Shown: piece by piece, positions 35,558-43,834 of the stretch
Layout of the letters: each line of letters begins with the position of its first letter
Position numbering within the stretch: position 1 is the stretch's first letter
Assembly: GCF_000429625.1 (NCBI RefSeq)
Contig: NZ_AUCF01000027.1
Span: forward strand, 37,907 to 101,906
Reading direction: 5' to 3'
Source of the DNA: Azospirillum halopraeferens DSM 3675
GTDB taxonomy: Bacteria; Pseudomonadota; Alphaproteobacteria; Azospirillales; Azospirillaceae
DNA: 64,000 nt
Position numbers and translations under genes: made by a program
The notes under the pieces: model-generated
What the model saw: the letters and a program-made list of their open reading frames with translations, nothing else
Databases searched by the model: none
Told to the model about the DNA's origin: nothing

Positions 35558-37327
35558 ATGGCGGAAGACCGAACGGACGGAACGGCGGCTGGTCCGGGGC
35601 AGTTGCGGGCTCTGGAGCGGCGCATCGCCGAACTGGAGGCCGAGCAGCGGCGCTCGCAGGCGGCGCTGGAGCGCAGCCGCGCCGCCGAGGAGGCCCTGCG
35701 CGACCGCAACGAGCTGCTGAGTCTTGCCATGCGCGGGCCGAACGAGGGGTTGTGGGACTGGAATCCCGAAACCAAGGAACTGTTCCTGTCCGCCCGGCTG
35801 CTGTCGATCCTGGGATTCGACGGCGACACCGTGCGCACCACCACCCACGAGTGGCTGAAGATCGTCCACCGCGACGACCGTCCGGCCTACGAGGCGGCGG
35901 TGGCCGAGCACCTGAAGGGCCGTACCGACCATTTCGAGTGCGAGTACCGGGTTGCCGACCGAACGGGGGCGTGGCGCTGGGTGCTGGCGCGCGGGCTGGC
36001 TCTGCGCGGGGCGAACGGCCGGGCCTACCGGATGGTGGGGTCCATCGGCGACATCACCGCCCTGAAGGAGCGCGAAATGGCCTTGCGGCGCAGCGAGGCG
36101 CGCTTCCGTTCGCTGATCCGCGCCGCGCCGGGCATCATCCTGGTGCTCGACGACGACGGGCGGATCCAGGACATGAGCCGGGAGGCCGAGCGCATCTTCG
36201 GCGTCGTCGCGGTTGAACGGATCGGCCGGCATTGGCGGGAGCTGGGCGGCGGGGAGGCGGACGGGCCGTTCGCCACCCATCTGGCCGCCGTCGCGGCGGG
36301 CCGTGATGCCCGCCAGTTCGAGCACGCCCGCCAGGACGCCGCCGGCGGCGAGCGGGTGGTGCTGTGGACGATCAGCCGCCTGGCCGATGCCGATGCGGCG
36401 ACGGCCGCCGTCGTTTGCGTCGGCCAGGACATCACGCCGCGCAAGCGCGCGGAGCGGGCGCTGCGGCGCGCCCACGGCGAACTGGAACGCCACGTGGCCG
36501 ACCGCACCCGCGCCCTTCTCCAGGAGATCCAGGAGCGGCGCCGCGCCGAGGCGGAGCTGATGCAGGCCAAGGAGCAGGCGGAACTGGCCAACCGCGCCAA
36601 GAGCGAGTTCCTGGCCAACATGAGCCATGAGCTGCGCACCCCCCTGAACGCAATCATCGGCTTCTCGACGATGATGGAAAGCGAGCTGGTCGGCCCGCTG
36701 GGCCATCCCCGGTACCGGGAGTACGCCGCCGTCATCCGCAAGTCGGGTGAGCACCTGCTGGCCGTCATCAACGACATCCTCGACGTCGCCAAGATCGAGG
36801 CGGGGCGGTTCGAGATCCATCCGCAGCCCATGGACATCCGCGACGCGGTCGACAGCTCCGTCCTGCTGATCCGAGAACGCGCCGTCGCGCAGGGGGTCGC
36901 GCTGCACGTCGCCGTGGCCGACGGCACGCCCCCGGTCCTGGCGGACCCGGTGCGGGTGAAGCAGATCCTGCTGAACCTGCTGTCCAACGCGGTGAAGTTC
37001 ACGCCGGAGGGCGGGTCCGTCAGCCTGGCGGTGCGCGGCGATCCCGACGGTCCGGGCGGGCCGGCGGTGCTGGCGGAGGTGGCGGACACCGGCATCGGCA
37101 TGGACGCCGACGGCCTGGCGCTGGCCATGCAGCCCTTCGGGCAGGTGGACAGCCAGCTTCTGCGCCGCGCCGGCGGCACCGGCCTGGGGCTGCCGCTGGT
37201 CCGCTCCTTCGTGGAGATGCACGGCGGCACGCTGCACATCGACAGCGCCGAGGGGCAGGGGACCACGGTGCGCGTGCGCCTGCCCGTGGCCGCGCCGGAG
37301 CCCGCGGGGCCGCCGGAATCCTTTTGA
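35558..37327 (+). CDS. PAS-PAS sensor histidine kinase, cytoplasmic
   Basis: A 589-residue soluble kinase. Residues 14-55 are a coiled coil, 55-170 a PAS/PAC pair (WDWNPETKELFLSARLLSIL to YRMVGSIGDITALKER), 178-296 a second PAS (FRSLIRAAPGIILVLDDDG to VVCVGQDITPRKRAE), 300-345 a signalling helix, and HisKA carries H357 in SHELRTPLNAIIGF. The HATPase domain has NLLSNAVKFTP, DTGIGM and GGTGLGLPLV. It diverges from the hydrogenase operon across a shared control region with an FNR-like box, so a role in redox or hydrogen sensing is possible but unproven. No cognate regulator is adjacent. The ATG at 35558 is the most likely start. Confidence 0.88.
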   Translation: MAEDRTDGTAAGPGQLRALERRIAELEAEQRRSQAALERSRAAEEALRDRNELLSLAMRGPNEGLWDWNPETKELFLSARLLSILGFDGDTVRTTTHEWLKIVHRDDRPAYEAAVAEHLKGRTDHFECEYRVADRTGAWRWVLARGLALRGANGRAYRMVGSIGDITALKEREMALRRSEARFRSLIRAAPGIILVLDDDGRIQDMSREAERIFGVVAVERIGRHWRELGGGEADGPFATHLAAVAAGRDARQFEHARQDAAGGERVVLWTISRLADADAATAAVVCVGQDITPRKRAERALRRAHGELERHVADRTRALLQEIQERRRAEAELMQAKEQAELANRAKSEFLANMSHELRTPLNAIIGFSTMMESELVGPLGHPRYREYAAVIRKSGEHLLAVINDILDVAKIEAGRFEIHPQPMDIRDAVDSSVLLIRERAVAQGVALHVAVADGTPPVLADPVRVKQILLNLLSNAVKFTPEGGSVSLAVRGDPDGPGGPAVLAEVADTGIGMDADGLALAMQPFGQVDSQLLRRAGGTGLGLPLVRSFVEMHGGTLHIDSAEGQGTTVRVRLPVAAPEPAGPPESF

Positions 37328-37416
37328 TGGAATTTCGGGAATAGACATGGCGCCGCCGGCGTTCGTCGCCGTGGAAGTCCCCTGACCACCCCCACCAGCC
37401 GATCCCCATCCCCGCC

Positions 37417-37725
37417 ATGGCCACCGCGATCCGCCGTCCGCTGTCCGCCGCCTTGCCGGCCGCCCTGCTGCTCCTCCTGTCCGCCTGCAATCTCGATGGT
37501 GGCGACGTGGCGACGGGCGGCTCCGCCGCCTCCACCGCGTCCGCCCTGCGCTATGCCGCGCGGGCCGAGGCGTCGCACCCCGCCTGGGGCGATCCCGGCT
37601 GGAGCATGCAGTACGCCCACAACGGTCAATGCGACGATCCGCGCTACCGCACCTCCAACGGCGGGCGGGCCCGGCCCGGCACCGACGAGCACGACTGCGA
37701 CCTTTACGGCGATGGGCTGAAGTAA
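37417..37725 (+). CDS. Small lipoprotein with a Cys-Asp motif
   Basis: A 102-residue lipoprotein: an N-terminal hydrophobic stretch ends in the lipobox LLSAC (Cys at about residue 24). After a Ser/Ala/Thr linker, the C-terminal part reads NGQCDDPRYRTSNGG and later EHDCDLYGDG. This CDDPR...DC...G pattern resembles a short motif seen in many alphaproteobacterial secreted proteins, perhaps a disulfide-closed calcium-type loop. Function is unknown. It converges on the LysR gene ending at 37735. Confidence 0.7.
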   Translation: MATAIRRPLSAALPAALLLLLSACNLDGGDVATGGSAASTASALRYAARAEASHPAWGDPGWSMQYAHNGQCDDPRYRTSNGGRARPGTDEHDCDLYGDGLK

Positions 37726-37734
37726 CGGCGCCGT

Positions 37735-38673
37735 TCAGGCGTCGGCAGCGGCAGCGGCGACAGCGCCGGTGTCGGCCGGCTGCTCCGCCGTGGCCGGGGC
37801 CAGCACCGCGCGGCAGGCGTCGTAGAGTGCCGCGACGTAGACGCTGTCGGTGAGGAACTGGGCGTTGCCGAAATAGAGCGGCACCTCCGGCAGCACCGGC
37901 AGTTCCACCTTCAGCACCGCGGTGTCGGCCGGTCCGATGCACCAGGACGGGATGATGGAGAAGCCCAGCCCCTCCTCGACGCAACGCTTGACGCTGGAAC
38001 TGCCGGAGGTGGACAGGGCGATATCCGGCGGGGCGCCGCCCTTGGTCAGGAAGTCCACCGCCAGGTTGCGCAGGGTCTGCCCCGGCTCGTAGGTGATGAA
38101 CGGCCGCCCGGCGGTCCACGCGGCCGCCCGTTCCGGCGCCGGCGGCGGCCCCCAGGCGCGCGGGAACACCAGGGCCAGCCGGTAGGTGCTGAGCAGGCGC
38201 TGCGGCACCACCGGGTCGCCGAAGAACCGCTCGCTCACGCACACGTCCAGGCTGCCGTTCTTCACCATCTCCGCCAGCACGGTGTCCCGTTCGTACGCCA
38301 GGATCTCCACGCCGGGGAACCGTTCGCGAAAGCGCATCAGCACCGCCGGGAAGAAATAGAAGAAGATCGCCTGCGGCAGGCCGATGCGCAGCATCGGCCG
38401 CTGCTTGCGGATCACCAGCGACAGCCGCTCCAGCATGGTGTCCAGTTCAGGGTGGAGCAGCGCGTACAGCGAGCGTCCGCGCGGCGTCAGGGCGACCTGC
38501 TTCACGCCCTGTTCGGAATGGACGAGGCGTTCGCCCAGGATCTGTTCCAGCCGCCGCACATGGTTCGCCGCGGACTGGTAGGACAGGCCCAGGTTGCGCG
38601 CTGCGGCGGAATAGGACCCGTGCCGGGCGACCATGTAAAAGGTCTGGATGAGGGTCAGGCTGATGTCGGTCAT
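37735..38673 (-). CDS. LysR-family regulator of the divergent amino-acid operon
   Basis: A 312-residue LysR protein. The DNA-binding domain reads SLTLIQTFYMVARHGSYSAA, then ARNLGLSYQSAANHVRRLEQ, then LGERLVHSEQGVKQVALTPRG. The effector domain begins about residue 90 (MLRIGLPQAIFFYFFPAVLM). It is divergent from the FAD dehydrogenase gene by about 180 bp, the usual arrangement for a LysR activator responding to the operon's substrate. The ATG at 38673 was chosen for the standard N-terminus; the frame is open to 39018 but lacks similarity there. Confidence 0.9.
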   Translation of the reverse strand: MTDISLTLIQTFYMVARHGSYSAAARNLGLSYQSAANHVRRLEQILGERLVHSEQGVKQVALTPRGRSLYALLHPELDTMLERLSLVIRKQRPMLRIGLPQAIFFYFFPAVLMRFRERFPGVEILAYERDTVLAEMVKNGSLDVCVSERFFGDPVVPQRLLSTYRLALVFPRAWGPPPAPERAAAWTAGRPFITYEPGQTLRNLAVDFLTKGGAPPDIALSTSGSSSVKRCVEEGLGFSIIPSWCIGPADTAVLKVELPVLPEVPLYFGNAQFLTDSVYVAALYDACRAVLAPATAEQPADTGAVAAAAADA

Positions 38674-38751
38674 CGCGAGTGGCCGTCCCGTGGTCCGCGC
38701 ACCCGTTCGATGGTAGCACCCGGCGGGGCGGGGGCAAGCATCATCGACCAC

Positions 38752-38769
38752 TTCCAAGAATTCGGGGAA
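38752..38769. promoter_or_regulatory. Dyad symmetry in the LysR/dehydrogenase divergent region
   Basis: TTCC (38752-38755) and GGAA (38766-38769) flank ten bases that include the palindromic AGAATTC. The element lies midway between the two divergent genes and fits the loose T-N11-A dyad of LysR sites. The evidence is weak. Confidence 0.25.
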
Positions 38770-38851
38770 ACCGCCTGCGGCCATTTGTATCGACCGCGGG
38801 GGCGCCGCGGGCGACCATCCCCCCGGAACGAACCAACCCGGTGTGCCATCC

Positions 38852-40015
38852 ATGGCCCATACACCCCGAAGCGTCGTGATCGTCGGTGCCGGAATCGTCG
38901 GCATCTCCGCCGCGTACTTCCTGAGCCGCGCCGGCGTCCGCCCCGTGGTCGTCGACACCGCCGCCCCGGCGGCGGGCGCCACCGGCGCCTCCGACGGGGC
39001 CGTGTCGGTGGCCAGCAAGCGGCCGGGCGTCCTGATGGACCTGGCCCGCGCCGGGGTGGCCTTCTACGCCGCGTTGGCCCGCGACGGCGTGCTGGACGGC
39101 GCCTTCGCCCGCCGCCCCACCTTCCTGGTCGCCGGCACGGCGGCGGAGGAGGCGGTGCTGCATCGCCACGCCCGCAGCCTGGCCGACGCCGGCGTGGCCG
39201 TGCGCGCCCTGTCCGGTCCGGAGCTGGCGGCGCGCCTGCCGATGGCCGCGCCGTCCGTGCGGCTGGCGGTGGAGGTGGCCGACGATGGCCACGCCGTGGG
39301 CTACGAGGTGGTGGACCGGCTGCGCCGCGCCGGCGGCTTTCCGGTGCTGCGCAACCGCCGCGTCGTCGCCCTGGACGAGCGCGACGGCCGGGTGCGCGGC
39401 GTGCACCTGGCGGACGGGGAGATCATCGGTGGCGACGCCGTGCTGGTCGCGGCGGGCACCGGCTCGGCCGTCCTGCTGGGGCTGGAGGATGTGCTGCGGC
39501 CGCGGCGCGGCCAGCTTCTGGTGACGGAACGGGCGGATGGCGGCCCGCGCCTGCCGGGACCGCTGATGTCCGCCCGCTACCTCGTCAGCAAGGGCAGCGT
39601 CGGCGACGCCGGTCCGGCGGCACGCAGTTTCGGCCTGGTCATCGACCCGCTGCGCACCGGCCAGCTCCTCATCGGCGGCACGCGCGAGGAGGACGGGGAC
39701 GCCCGGCGCACCGACCTGGCGGCCGCCCGCCACCTGCTGGCCGCGGCGGCCGACCTCTGTCCCGCGGTGGCCGACCTGCGGCTGCTGCGCATCTTCGCCG
39801 GCGTGCGCGTGGCGGTGCGCGACGGGGTGCCGCTGGTCGGCCCCCATCCCACCCGGCCCGGCCTGTGGATCGCCACCGGTTTCGAGGGGGACGGGATCTG
39901 CCTCGGCCCTCTGATGGGGCGTGTCCTGCAGCAGCGCCTGTGCGGCGAGGCGCCCGTGGCGGACACCGCCCCCCTTGATCCCGCCCGCTTTCCGGCCCCG
40001 GCGAGGGCGGCATGA
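38852..40015 (+). CDS. FAD-dependent amino-acid dehydrogenase, DAO family (LhpB-like catalytic subunit)
   Basis: A 387-residue D-amino-acid-oxidase-fold flavoprotein. The N-terminal FAD motif is VVIVGAGIVGISAAYFLSRAG and the C-terminal FAD region is RIFAGVRVAVRDGVPLVGPH with GLWIATGFEGDGICLGP. The nearest recalled relatives are the catalytic subunits of D-hydroxyproline dehydrogenase (LhpB), opine oxidases (OoxB) and glycine/D-amino-acid dehydrogenases. The next two genes encode the matching [2Fe-2S] and FAD/NAD-type subunits, which makes the heteromeric form likely. The start at 38852 (ATG) is preferred over a GTG at 38843. Substrate is not determined. It overlaps the next gene by 4 bp (ATGA). 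Confidence 0.87.
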   Translation: MAHTPRSVVIVGAGIVGISAAYFLSRAGVRPVVVDTAAPAAGATGASDGAVSVASKRPGVLMDLARAGVAFYAALARDGVLDGAFARRPTFLVAGTAAEEAVLHRHARSLADAGVAVRALSGPELAARLPMAAPSVRLAVEVADDGHAVGYEVVDRLRRAGGFPVLRNRRVVALDERDGRVRGVHLADGEIIGGDAVLVAAGTGSAVLLGLEDVLRPRRGQLLVTERADGGPRLPGPLMSARYLVSKGSVGDAGPAARSFGLVIDPLRTGQLLIGGTREEDGDARRTDLAAARHLLAAAADLCPAVADLRLLRIFAGVRVAVRDGVPLVGPHPTRPGLWIATGFEGDGICLGPLMGRVLQQRLCGEAPVADTAPLDPARFPAPARAA

Positions 40016-40278
40016 GCGGCGGCGCGACCTTCCTCTGGCGGGGGCGTCCGGTGCCGGCCGTCGCCGGCGACACCTTCGCCGCCGCCCTGGACCGCGCCGG
40101 CGTACGCGTTCTGGGCCGCGAGCCGAGCGGGCTGCCGCGCCGCTATTTCTGCGGCATCGGGGCGTGCCAGGGGTGCGTCATCCGCGTCGACGGGACCCTC
40201 GTCGAAGCCTGCCTGACCCCGGTGCGCCCCGGTGCGGTGGCGGAACCGGTTGCCGGTGAAGGAGGCGGTCATGACTGA
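40012..40278 (+). CDS. Small [2Fe-2S] subunit of the FAD dehydrogenase (LhpF-like)
   Basis: An 88-residue ferredoxin-like protein with the cysteine pattern C-x4-C-x2-C (FCGIGACQGC) and a fourth Cys eleven residues later (VEACLTP). This is the short [2Fe-2S] subunit that sits between the two flavin subunits in LhpBEF or OoxA/B-type dehydrogenases. Its start overlaps the end of the DAO gene, and its end overlaps the next gene by 8 bp, as expected for subunits made in fixed ratio. Confidence 0.88.
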   Translation: MSGGATFLWRGRPVPAVAGDTFAAALDRAGVRVLGREPSGLPRRYFCGIGACQGCVIRVDGTLVEACLTPVRPGAVAEPVAGEGGGHD

Positions 40279-41647
40279 GACCCCCGTCCTGGTGATCGGC
40301 GGCGGCCCCGCCGGCATCGCCGCGGCCTGCACCCTGGCGGCGGCCGGCCTGCCGGTAACGCTGGTGGAGCAGGGCGACCGCCCCGGCGGCGCCATTCACC
40401 GCCGGCCCGCCGACGCGGCGACGCCGCCGGTGCCGGCCCCGCCGGGGCAGGAGGACCGCTGGCGCGCTCTGGAGGCCGGGCTGGCCGCAGCCGCCGAGCG
40501 GGTCACGGTGCGCACGCGCTGCCTGTTCCTGGGGGTCGATGCCGACGGATTGTGCCTGATCGAGGACCGCGCGGTGGCCCGCGTCGACGCCCTGGCGCCG
40601 CGCGCCCTGGTGCTGGCGGTCGGCGCGGTGGAGCGGGTGCGCCCGGTGCCGGGCTGGCATCACGCCGGCGTGGTCACCGCCGGCGGCTTGCAGGTGATGA
40701 TGAAGCGGACCGGGCGGGTGCCGGACGGCCGCTGGGTGCTGGCGGGCTCCGGTCCGCTGCTGATGGCCGTGGCGTCGCAGATGAGCGCGCTCGGCCGCCC
40801 GCCCCTGGCCCTGCTGGAGGCGTCCGTCCCCCTCGGCCCGGCGGCGGCGGCCCTGCTGGCCGCGCCGGAGTACCTGGCCGAGGGCGCCTGGCACGCCGGT
40901 AACCTGCTGCGCCGCCGGGTGCCCGTGCGCGCCGGCTGGCGGCTGGAGCGGATCGAGGCGGCGGACGGCGGGCTGCGCCTGCTGGCGCGCGACCGCCGCG
41001 GCCGCCGGCACACCCTCGACACCGACCGGGTGGCCCTGCACGACGGCATCCGGCCCAACGATTTCGGCCTGGCGGAGGAGGGGGACGCCTGCGGCTTCCC
41101 GGTGGTTCGGGCGGGCGACTGCCGGGAGGTGCTGGGCGGCCGGGCCGCCGTCGCCGACGGCCGCGCCGCAGCGCTGCGGGTGCTCGACCGGCTCGGCCGG
41201 CCCCATCCGGACGGCCCCGCTCCGGGGCCGGTGCTGGCCCGCCACCGCCGCGCCCAGGCGGCGCTGGCGCGGCTGTACGACGGGGCGGCCTCCGGCACCC
41301 TGTCGCTGCCCGACGACACCGTGCTGTGCCGCTGCGAGAACCGCACGGTGGGCGACCTGCGGGCCGCCCTGGAGGGCGACCGACCGTCCCCGCGCGAGGT
41401 CCGGCTGACCGCCCGCTTCGGCATGGGTGCCTGCCAGGGCCGCTTCTGCGCCGACTGGGTCGTCGCCGCCCTGCGCGAGCGGGGGGCGGCGGAGGCCGAG
41501 GCCGCAGCGGCGGCCATGACCGGCCGGCGCTGGCCCCTGCGCCCGGTGCCGATCCGGGCCTTCCTCGATCAGAACACCACCCGCGCCGCAGAGCGCGATG
41601 AACACGCCCGCGCCGATGAGCGCGAAACCGATACGGAGCGGACATGA
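40271..41647 (+). CDS. FAD/NAD-dependent oxidoreductase subunit with BFD-type Cys cluster (LhpE/OoxA-like)
   Basis: A 458-residue flavoprotein. The N-terminal Rossmann motif is VLVIGGGPAGIAAACTLA. A second nucleotide-binding region follows around GRWVLAGSGPLLMAVASQM. The C-terminal part has the Cys pattern of a BFD-like [2Fe-2S] domain: CRCENRTVGDL and later GACQGRFC. This matches the alpha subunit of opine oxidase/hydroxyproline dehydrogenase complexes, which passes electrons from the DAO-type subunit to an acceptor. It overlaps the ferredoxin gene by 8 bp and the aldehyde dehydrogenase gene by 4 bp. Confidence 0.88.
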   Translation: MTETPVLVIGGGPAGIAAACTLAAAGLPVTLVEQGDRPGGAIHRRPADAATPPVPAPPGQEDRWRALEAGLAAAAERVTVRTRCLFLGVDADGLCLIEDRAVARVDALAPRALVLAVGAVERVRPVPGWHHAGVVTAGGLQVMMKRTGRVPDGRWVLAGSGPLLMAVASQMSALGRPPLALLEASVPLGPAAAALLAAPEYLAEGAWHAGNLLRRRVPVRAGWRLERIEAADGGLRLLARDRRGRRHTLDTDRVALHDGIRPNDFGLAEEGDACGFPVVRAGDCREVLGGRAAVADGRAAALRVLDRLGRPHPDGPAPGPVLARHRRAQAALARLYDGAASGTLSLPDDTVLCRCENRTVGDLRAALEGDRPSPREVRLTARFGMGACQGRFCADWVVAALRERGAAEAEAAAAAMTGRRWPLRPVPIRAFLDQNTTRAAERDEHARADERETDTERT

Positions 41648-43050
41648 CGGCATTGCACTGGGCCGAAGGGCCGGCCCGCGGCCACACCCTGACGGTCACC
41701 AACCCCTTCGACGGCACCCCCGTGGGCGAGGTCGCGGCGGCGGACGCCGCGGCGGTGGCCCTGGCGGTGCAGCGCGCCCGGCGCGCCGCGGCGGAGTTCC
41801 GGCACTCCACGCCGGCCGAGCGGCGGGCCCTGCTCGACCGCCTGGCCGACGCCATCGCCGCCGAGGCGGAGCCGCTGGCGCAGACCATCTGCCGCGAGGT
41901 CGGCAAGACCATCCGCGAGGCGCGCAACGAGGTACGGCGGGCGCAGAACACCCTGCGCCTGTCCGGCGAGACCGCGGCCTTCCTGGACGGCGAGGTGCTG
42001 AACTGCGCCATCGTCGCCGGCGCCGCCCGCCGCCGGGCGGTCATCACCTACGAGCCGGTGGGCGTGGTGGGGGCCATCACGCCCTTCAACTACCCCCTCA
42101 ACCTGCTGTGCCACAAGCTGGGTCCGGCCATCGCCGCGGGCAACGCGGTGGTCGCCAAGCCGTCGCCCAAGGCGCCGCTGGCAGCGCAGCGCCTGGCCGA
42201 ACTGGCCGCGGTCGCGGGGTTCCCGCCCGACCTGTTTCAGGTGGTGCACGGCGGCGCCGACACCGCCCTGGCCCTGGCGCAGGCGCCCATCGATCTGCTG
42301 AGCTTCACCGGCGGGCCGGACGCCGGGCTGGCGCTGAAGCGGGCCAGCGGGCTGGTGCGCTGCCTGATGGAGCTGGGCGGCAACGACCCCCTGTTCGTCC
42401 TGCCCGACGCGGACCTGGAGCGCGCCGTCGCCACCGCGGTGGCGCAGCGCACCGAGATCGCCGGCCAGAGCTGCGCCGCCGTCAAGAAGCTGTACCTGCA
42501 CACCGCCATCGCCGACCCGTTCCTGGAGCGGCTGACCGCCGCCGTCGCCGCGGTGCGCACCGGCGACCCCATGGATGAGGCCACCGACATGGGCCCGGTG
42601 ATCGACGAGGAGGCCGCCGGGCGCGTGGTCCGGCGCGTCGCCGATGCGCGGGCGGCCGGTGCGCGGCTGCTGCTGGGCGGCGAGCGCCGCGGCGCCCTGG
42701 TGGCGCCGACGCTGATCGACGCGGTGTCCCCGGACACCGAGCTGCTGCGCGAGGAGACCTTCGGGCCGGTGATCGCCGTCCGCCGCTTCGACGACATCGG
42801 CGCCGCCATCGCCGAGGTCAACGCCAGCCCCTACGGCTTGCAGGCCGGCGTCTTCACCAACGACCACGCGGCGGTGCGGCGGTTCGCCCGCGAGCTGTCG
42901 GTCGGTGGCGTGATGATCAACGAGGGGCCGGATTTCCGGGCGGAGCACGTGCCGTTCGGCGGCATCAAGCGCAGCGGGCTCGGCCGCGAGGGGGTGCGGA
43001 TCGCCGCCCGCGAGATGAGCGAGCCCAAGGTCGTCATCGACGAAGCCTGA
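41644..43050 (+). CDS. NAD(P)-dependent aldehyde dehydrogenase
   Basis: A 468-residue aldehyde dehydrogenase. The catalytic Cys is in EIAGQSCAAVKKLYLH, the general-base Glu in LMELGGNDPLFVL, and the NAD-site segments are GAITPFNYPLNLLCHKLGPA and LSFTGGPDAG. The C-terminal FGGIKRSGLGREGVRIAAREM is the usual tail. It looks most like the lactaldehyde/phosphonoacetaldehyde branch rather than betaine-aldehyde dehydrogenases. In this operon it probably oxidises a semialdehyde made from the substrate of the FAD dehydrogenase. It starts 4 bp inside the previous gene and ends 14 bp before the DapB-like gene. Confidence 0.92.
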   Translation: MTALHWAEGPARGHTLTVTNPFDGTPVGEVAAADAAAVALAVQRARRAAAEFRHSTPAERRALLDRLADAIAAEAEPLAQTICREVGKTIREARNEVRRAQNTLRLSGETAAFLDGEVLNCAIVAGAARRRAVITYEPVGVVGAITPFNYPLNLLCHKLGPAIAAGNAVVAKPSPKAPLAAQRLAELAAVAGFPPDLFQVVHGGADTALALAQAPIDLLSFTGGPDAGLALKRASGLVRCLMELGGNDPLFVLPDADLERAVATAVAQRTEIAGQSCAAVKKLYLHTAIADPFLERLTAAVAAVRTGDPMDEATDMGPVIDEEAAGRVVRRVADARAAGARLLLGGERRGALVAPTLIDAVSPDTELLREETFGPVIAVRRFDDIGAAIAEVNASPYGLQAGVFTNDHAAVRRFARELSVGGVMINEGPDFRAEHVPFGGIKRSGLGREGVRIAAREMSEPKVVIDEA

Positions 43051-43064
43051 ACGGGAGGACCCCC

Positions 43065-43802
43065 ATGCGCATCGGCATCCATGGCGCCTCCGGGCGCGTC
43101 GGCGCCCGGCTGGTGCAGGCGGTGCTCGCCATGCCCGACCTGGAGCTGGGGGCGGCGCTGGTGTCGCCGGGATCGCCCCGGCTGGGCACCCCGGTGGACG
43201 GCGGCCACGGCATGGAGTACCGGGCGGCCGATGCCGCCCACCGCTCCCACTGCGACGTGCTGATCGACTTCTCCGCGCCCGCCGCCACCCTGCGCCTGCT
43301 GGACCTGATGGGGGACCGGCCGATCCCCGTGGTGGTCGGCACCACCGGCTTCGACAGCCGCGGCGAGGCGGCGCTCACCGCCGCCGCGGCAGTGCGGCCG
43401 CTGCTGGTGGGGGCCAACTTCGCCCTGGGGTTCGAGGCGTTCGCGGCGGCCGTCCGCCGCATCGCCGCCCTGCTGCCCGACGCCGCCCCGGTGGTGTCGG
43501 AAACCTACCACGCCCGCAAGAAGGCGGAGCCGTCGGGCACCTCGCGGCGGCTGGCCGCCGACATCGCCGATGCCCGCGGCGCGCCGCCCGGCGCCTCGGT
43601 GCCCATCGAGGTGCACCGGGAGGGCGACACCGTCGGCGTCAACGCCGTCCGCTTCGACCCCGGCGTCACCGAACTGCGCATGAGCTTCACCGTCCACACG
43701 CTGGACGCCTACGCCCGCGGGGCGCTGGAGGGGGCGCGCTGGCTGGCCCGGCCGGGCCGCGCGCCGGGCCGCTACAGCCCCGCCGATACGCTGGACGCCT
43801 GA
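43065..43802 (+). CDS. DapB-family dihydrodipicolinate reductase homologue
   Basis: A 245-residue relative of 4-hydroxy-tetrahydrodipicolinate reductase. The NAD(P) motif is GIHGASGRVGARLVQAV, with VVVGTTGF and GANFALGF in their usual places. The catalytic segment is ETYHARKKAEPSGT (residues 146-159). By alignment with E. coli DapB, the first of the two histidines (H159) is Tyr148 here, while H160 (H149), K163 (K152) and the PSGT loop remain. A separate housekeeping DapB is expected elsewhere in the genome. Reduction of a cyclic imine from the operon's substrate is the simplest idea; it is unproven. Confidence 0.85.
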   Translation: MRIGIHGASGRVGARLVQAVLAMPDLELGAALVSPGSPRLGTPVDGGHGMEYRAADAAHRSHCDVLIDFSAPAATLRLLDLMGDRPIPVVVGTTGFDSRGEAALTAAAAVRPLLVGANFALGFEAFAAAVRRIAALLPDAAPVVSETYHARKKAEPSGTSRRLAADIADARGAPPGASVPIEVHREGDTVGVNAVRFDPGVTELRMSFTVHTLDAYARGALEGARWLARPGRAPGRYSPADTLDA

Positions 43803-43834
43803 GCGTCCGGACAGACCAGGGAGATTTCGGACCC

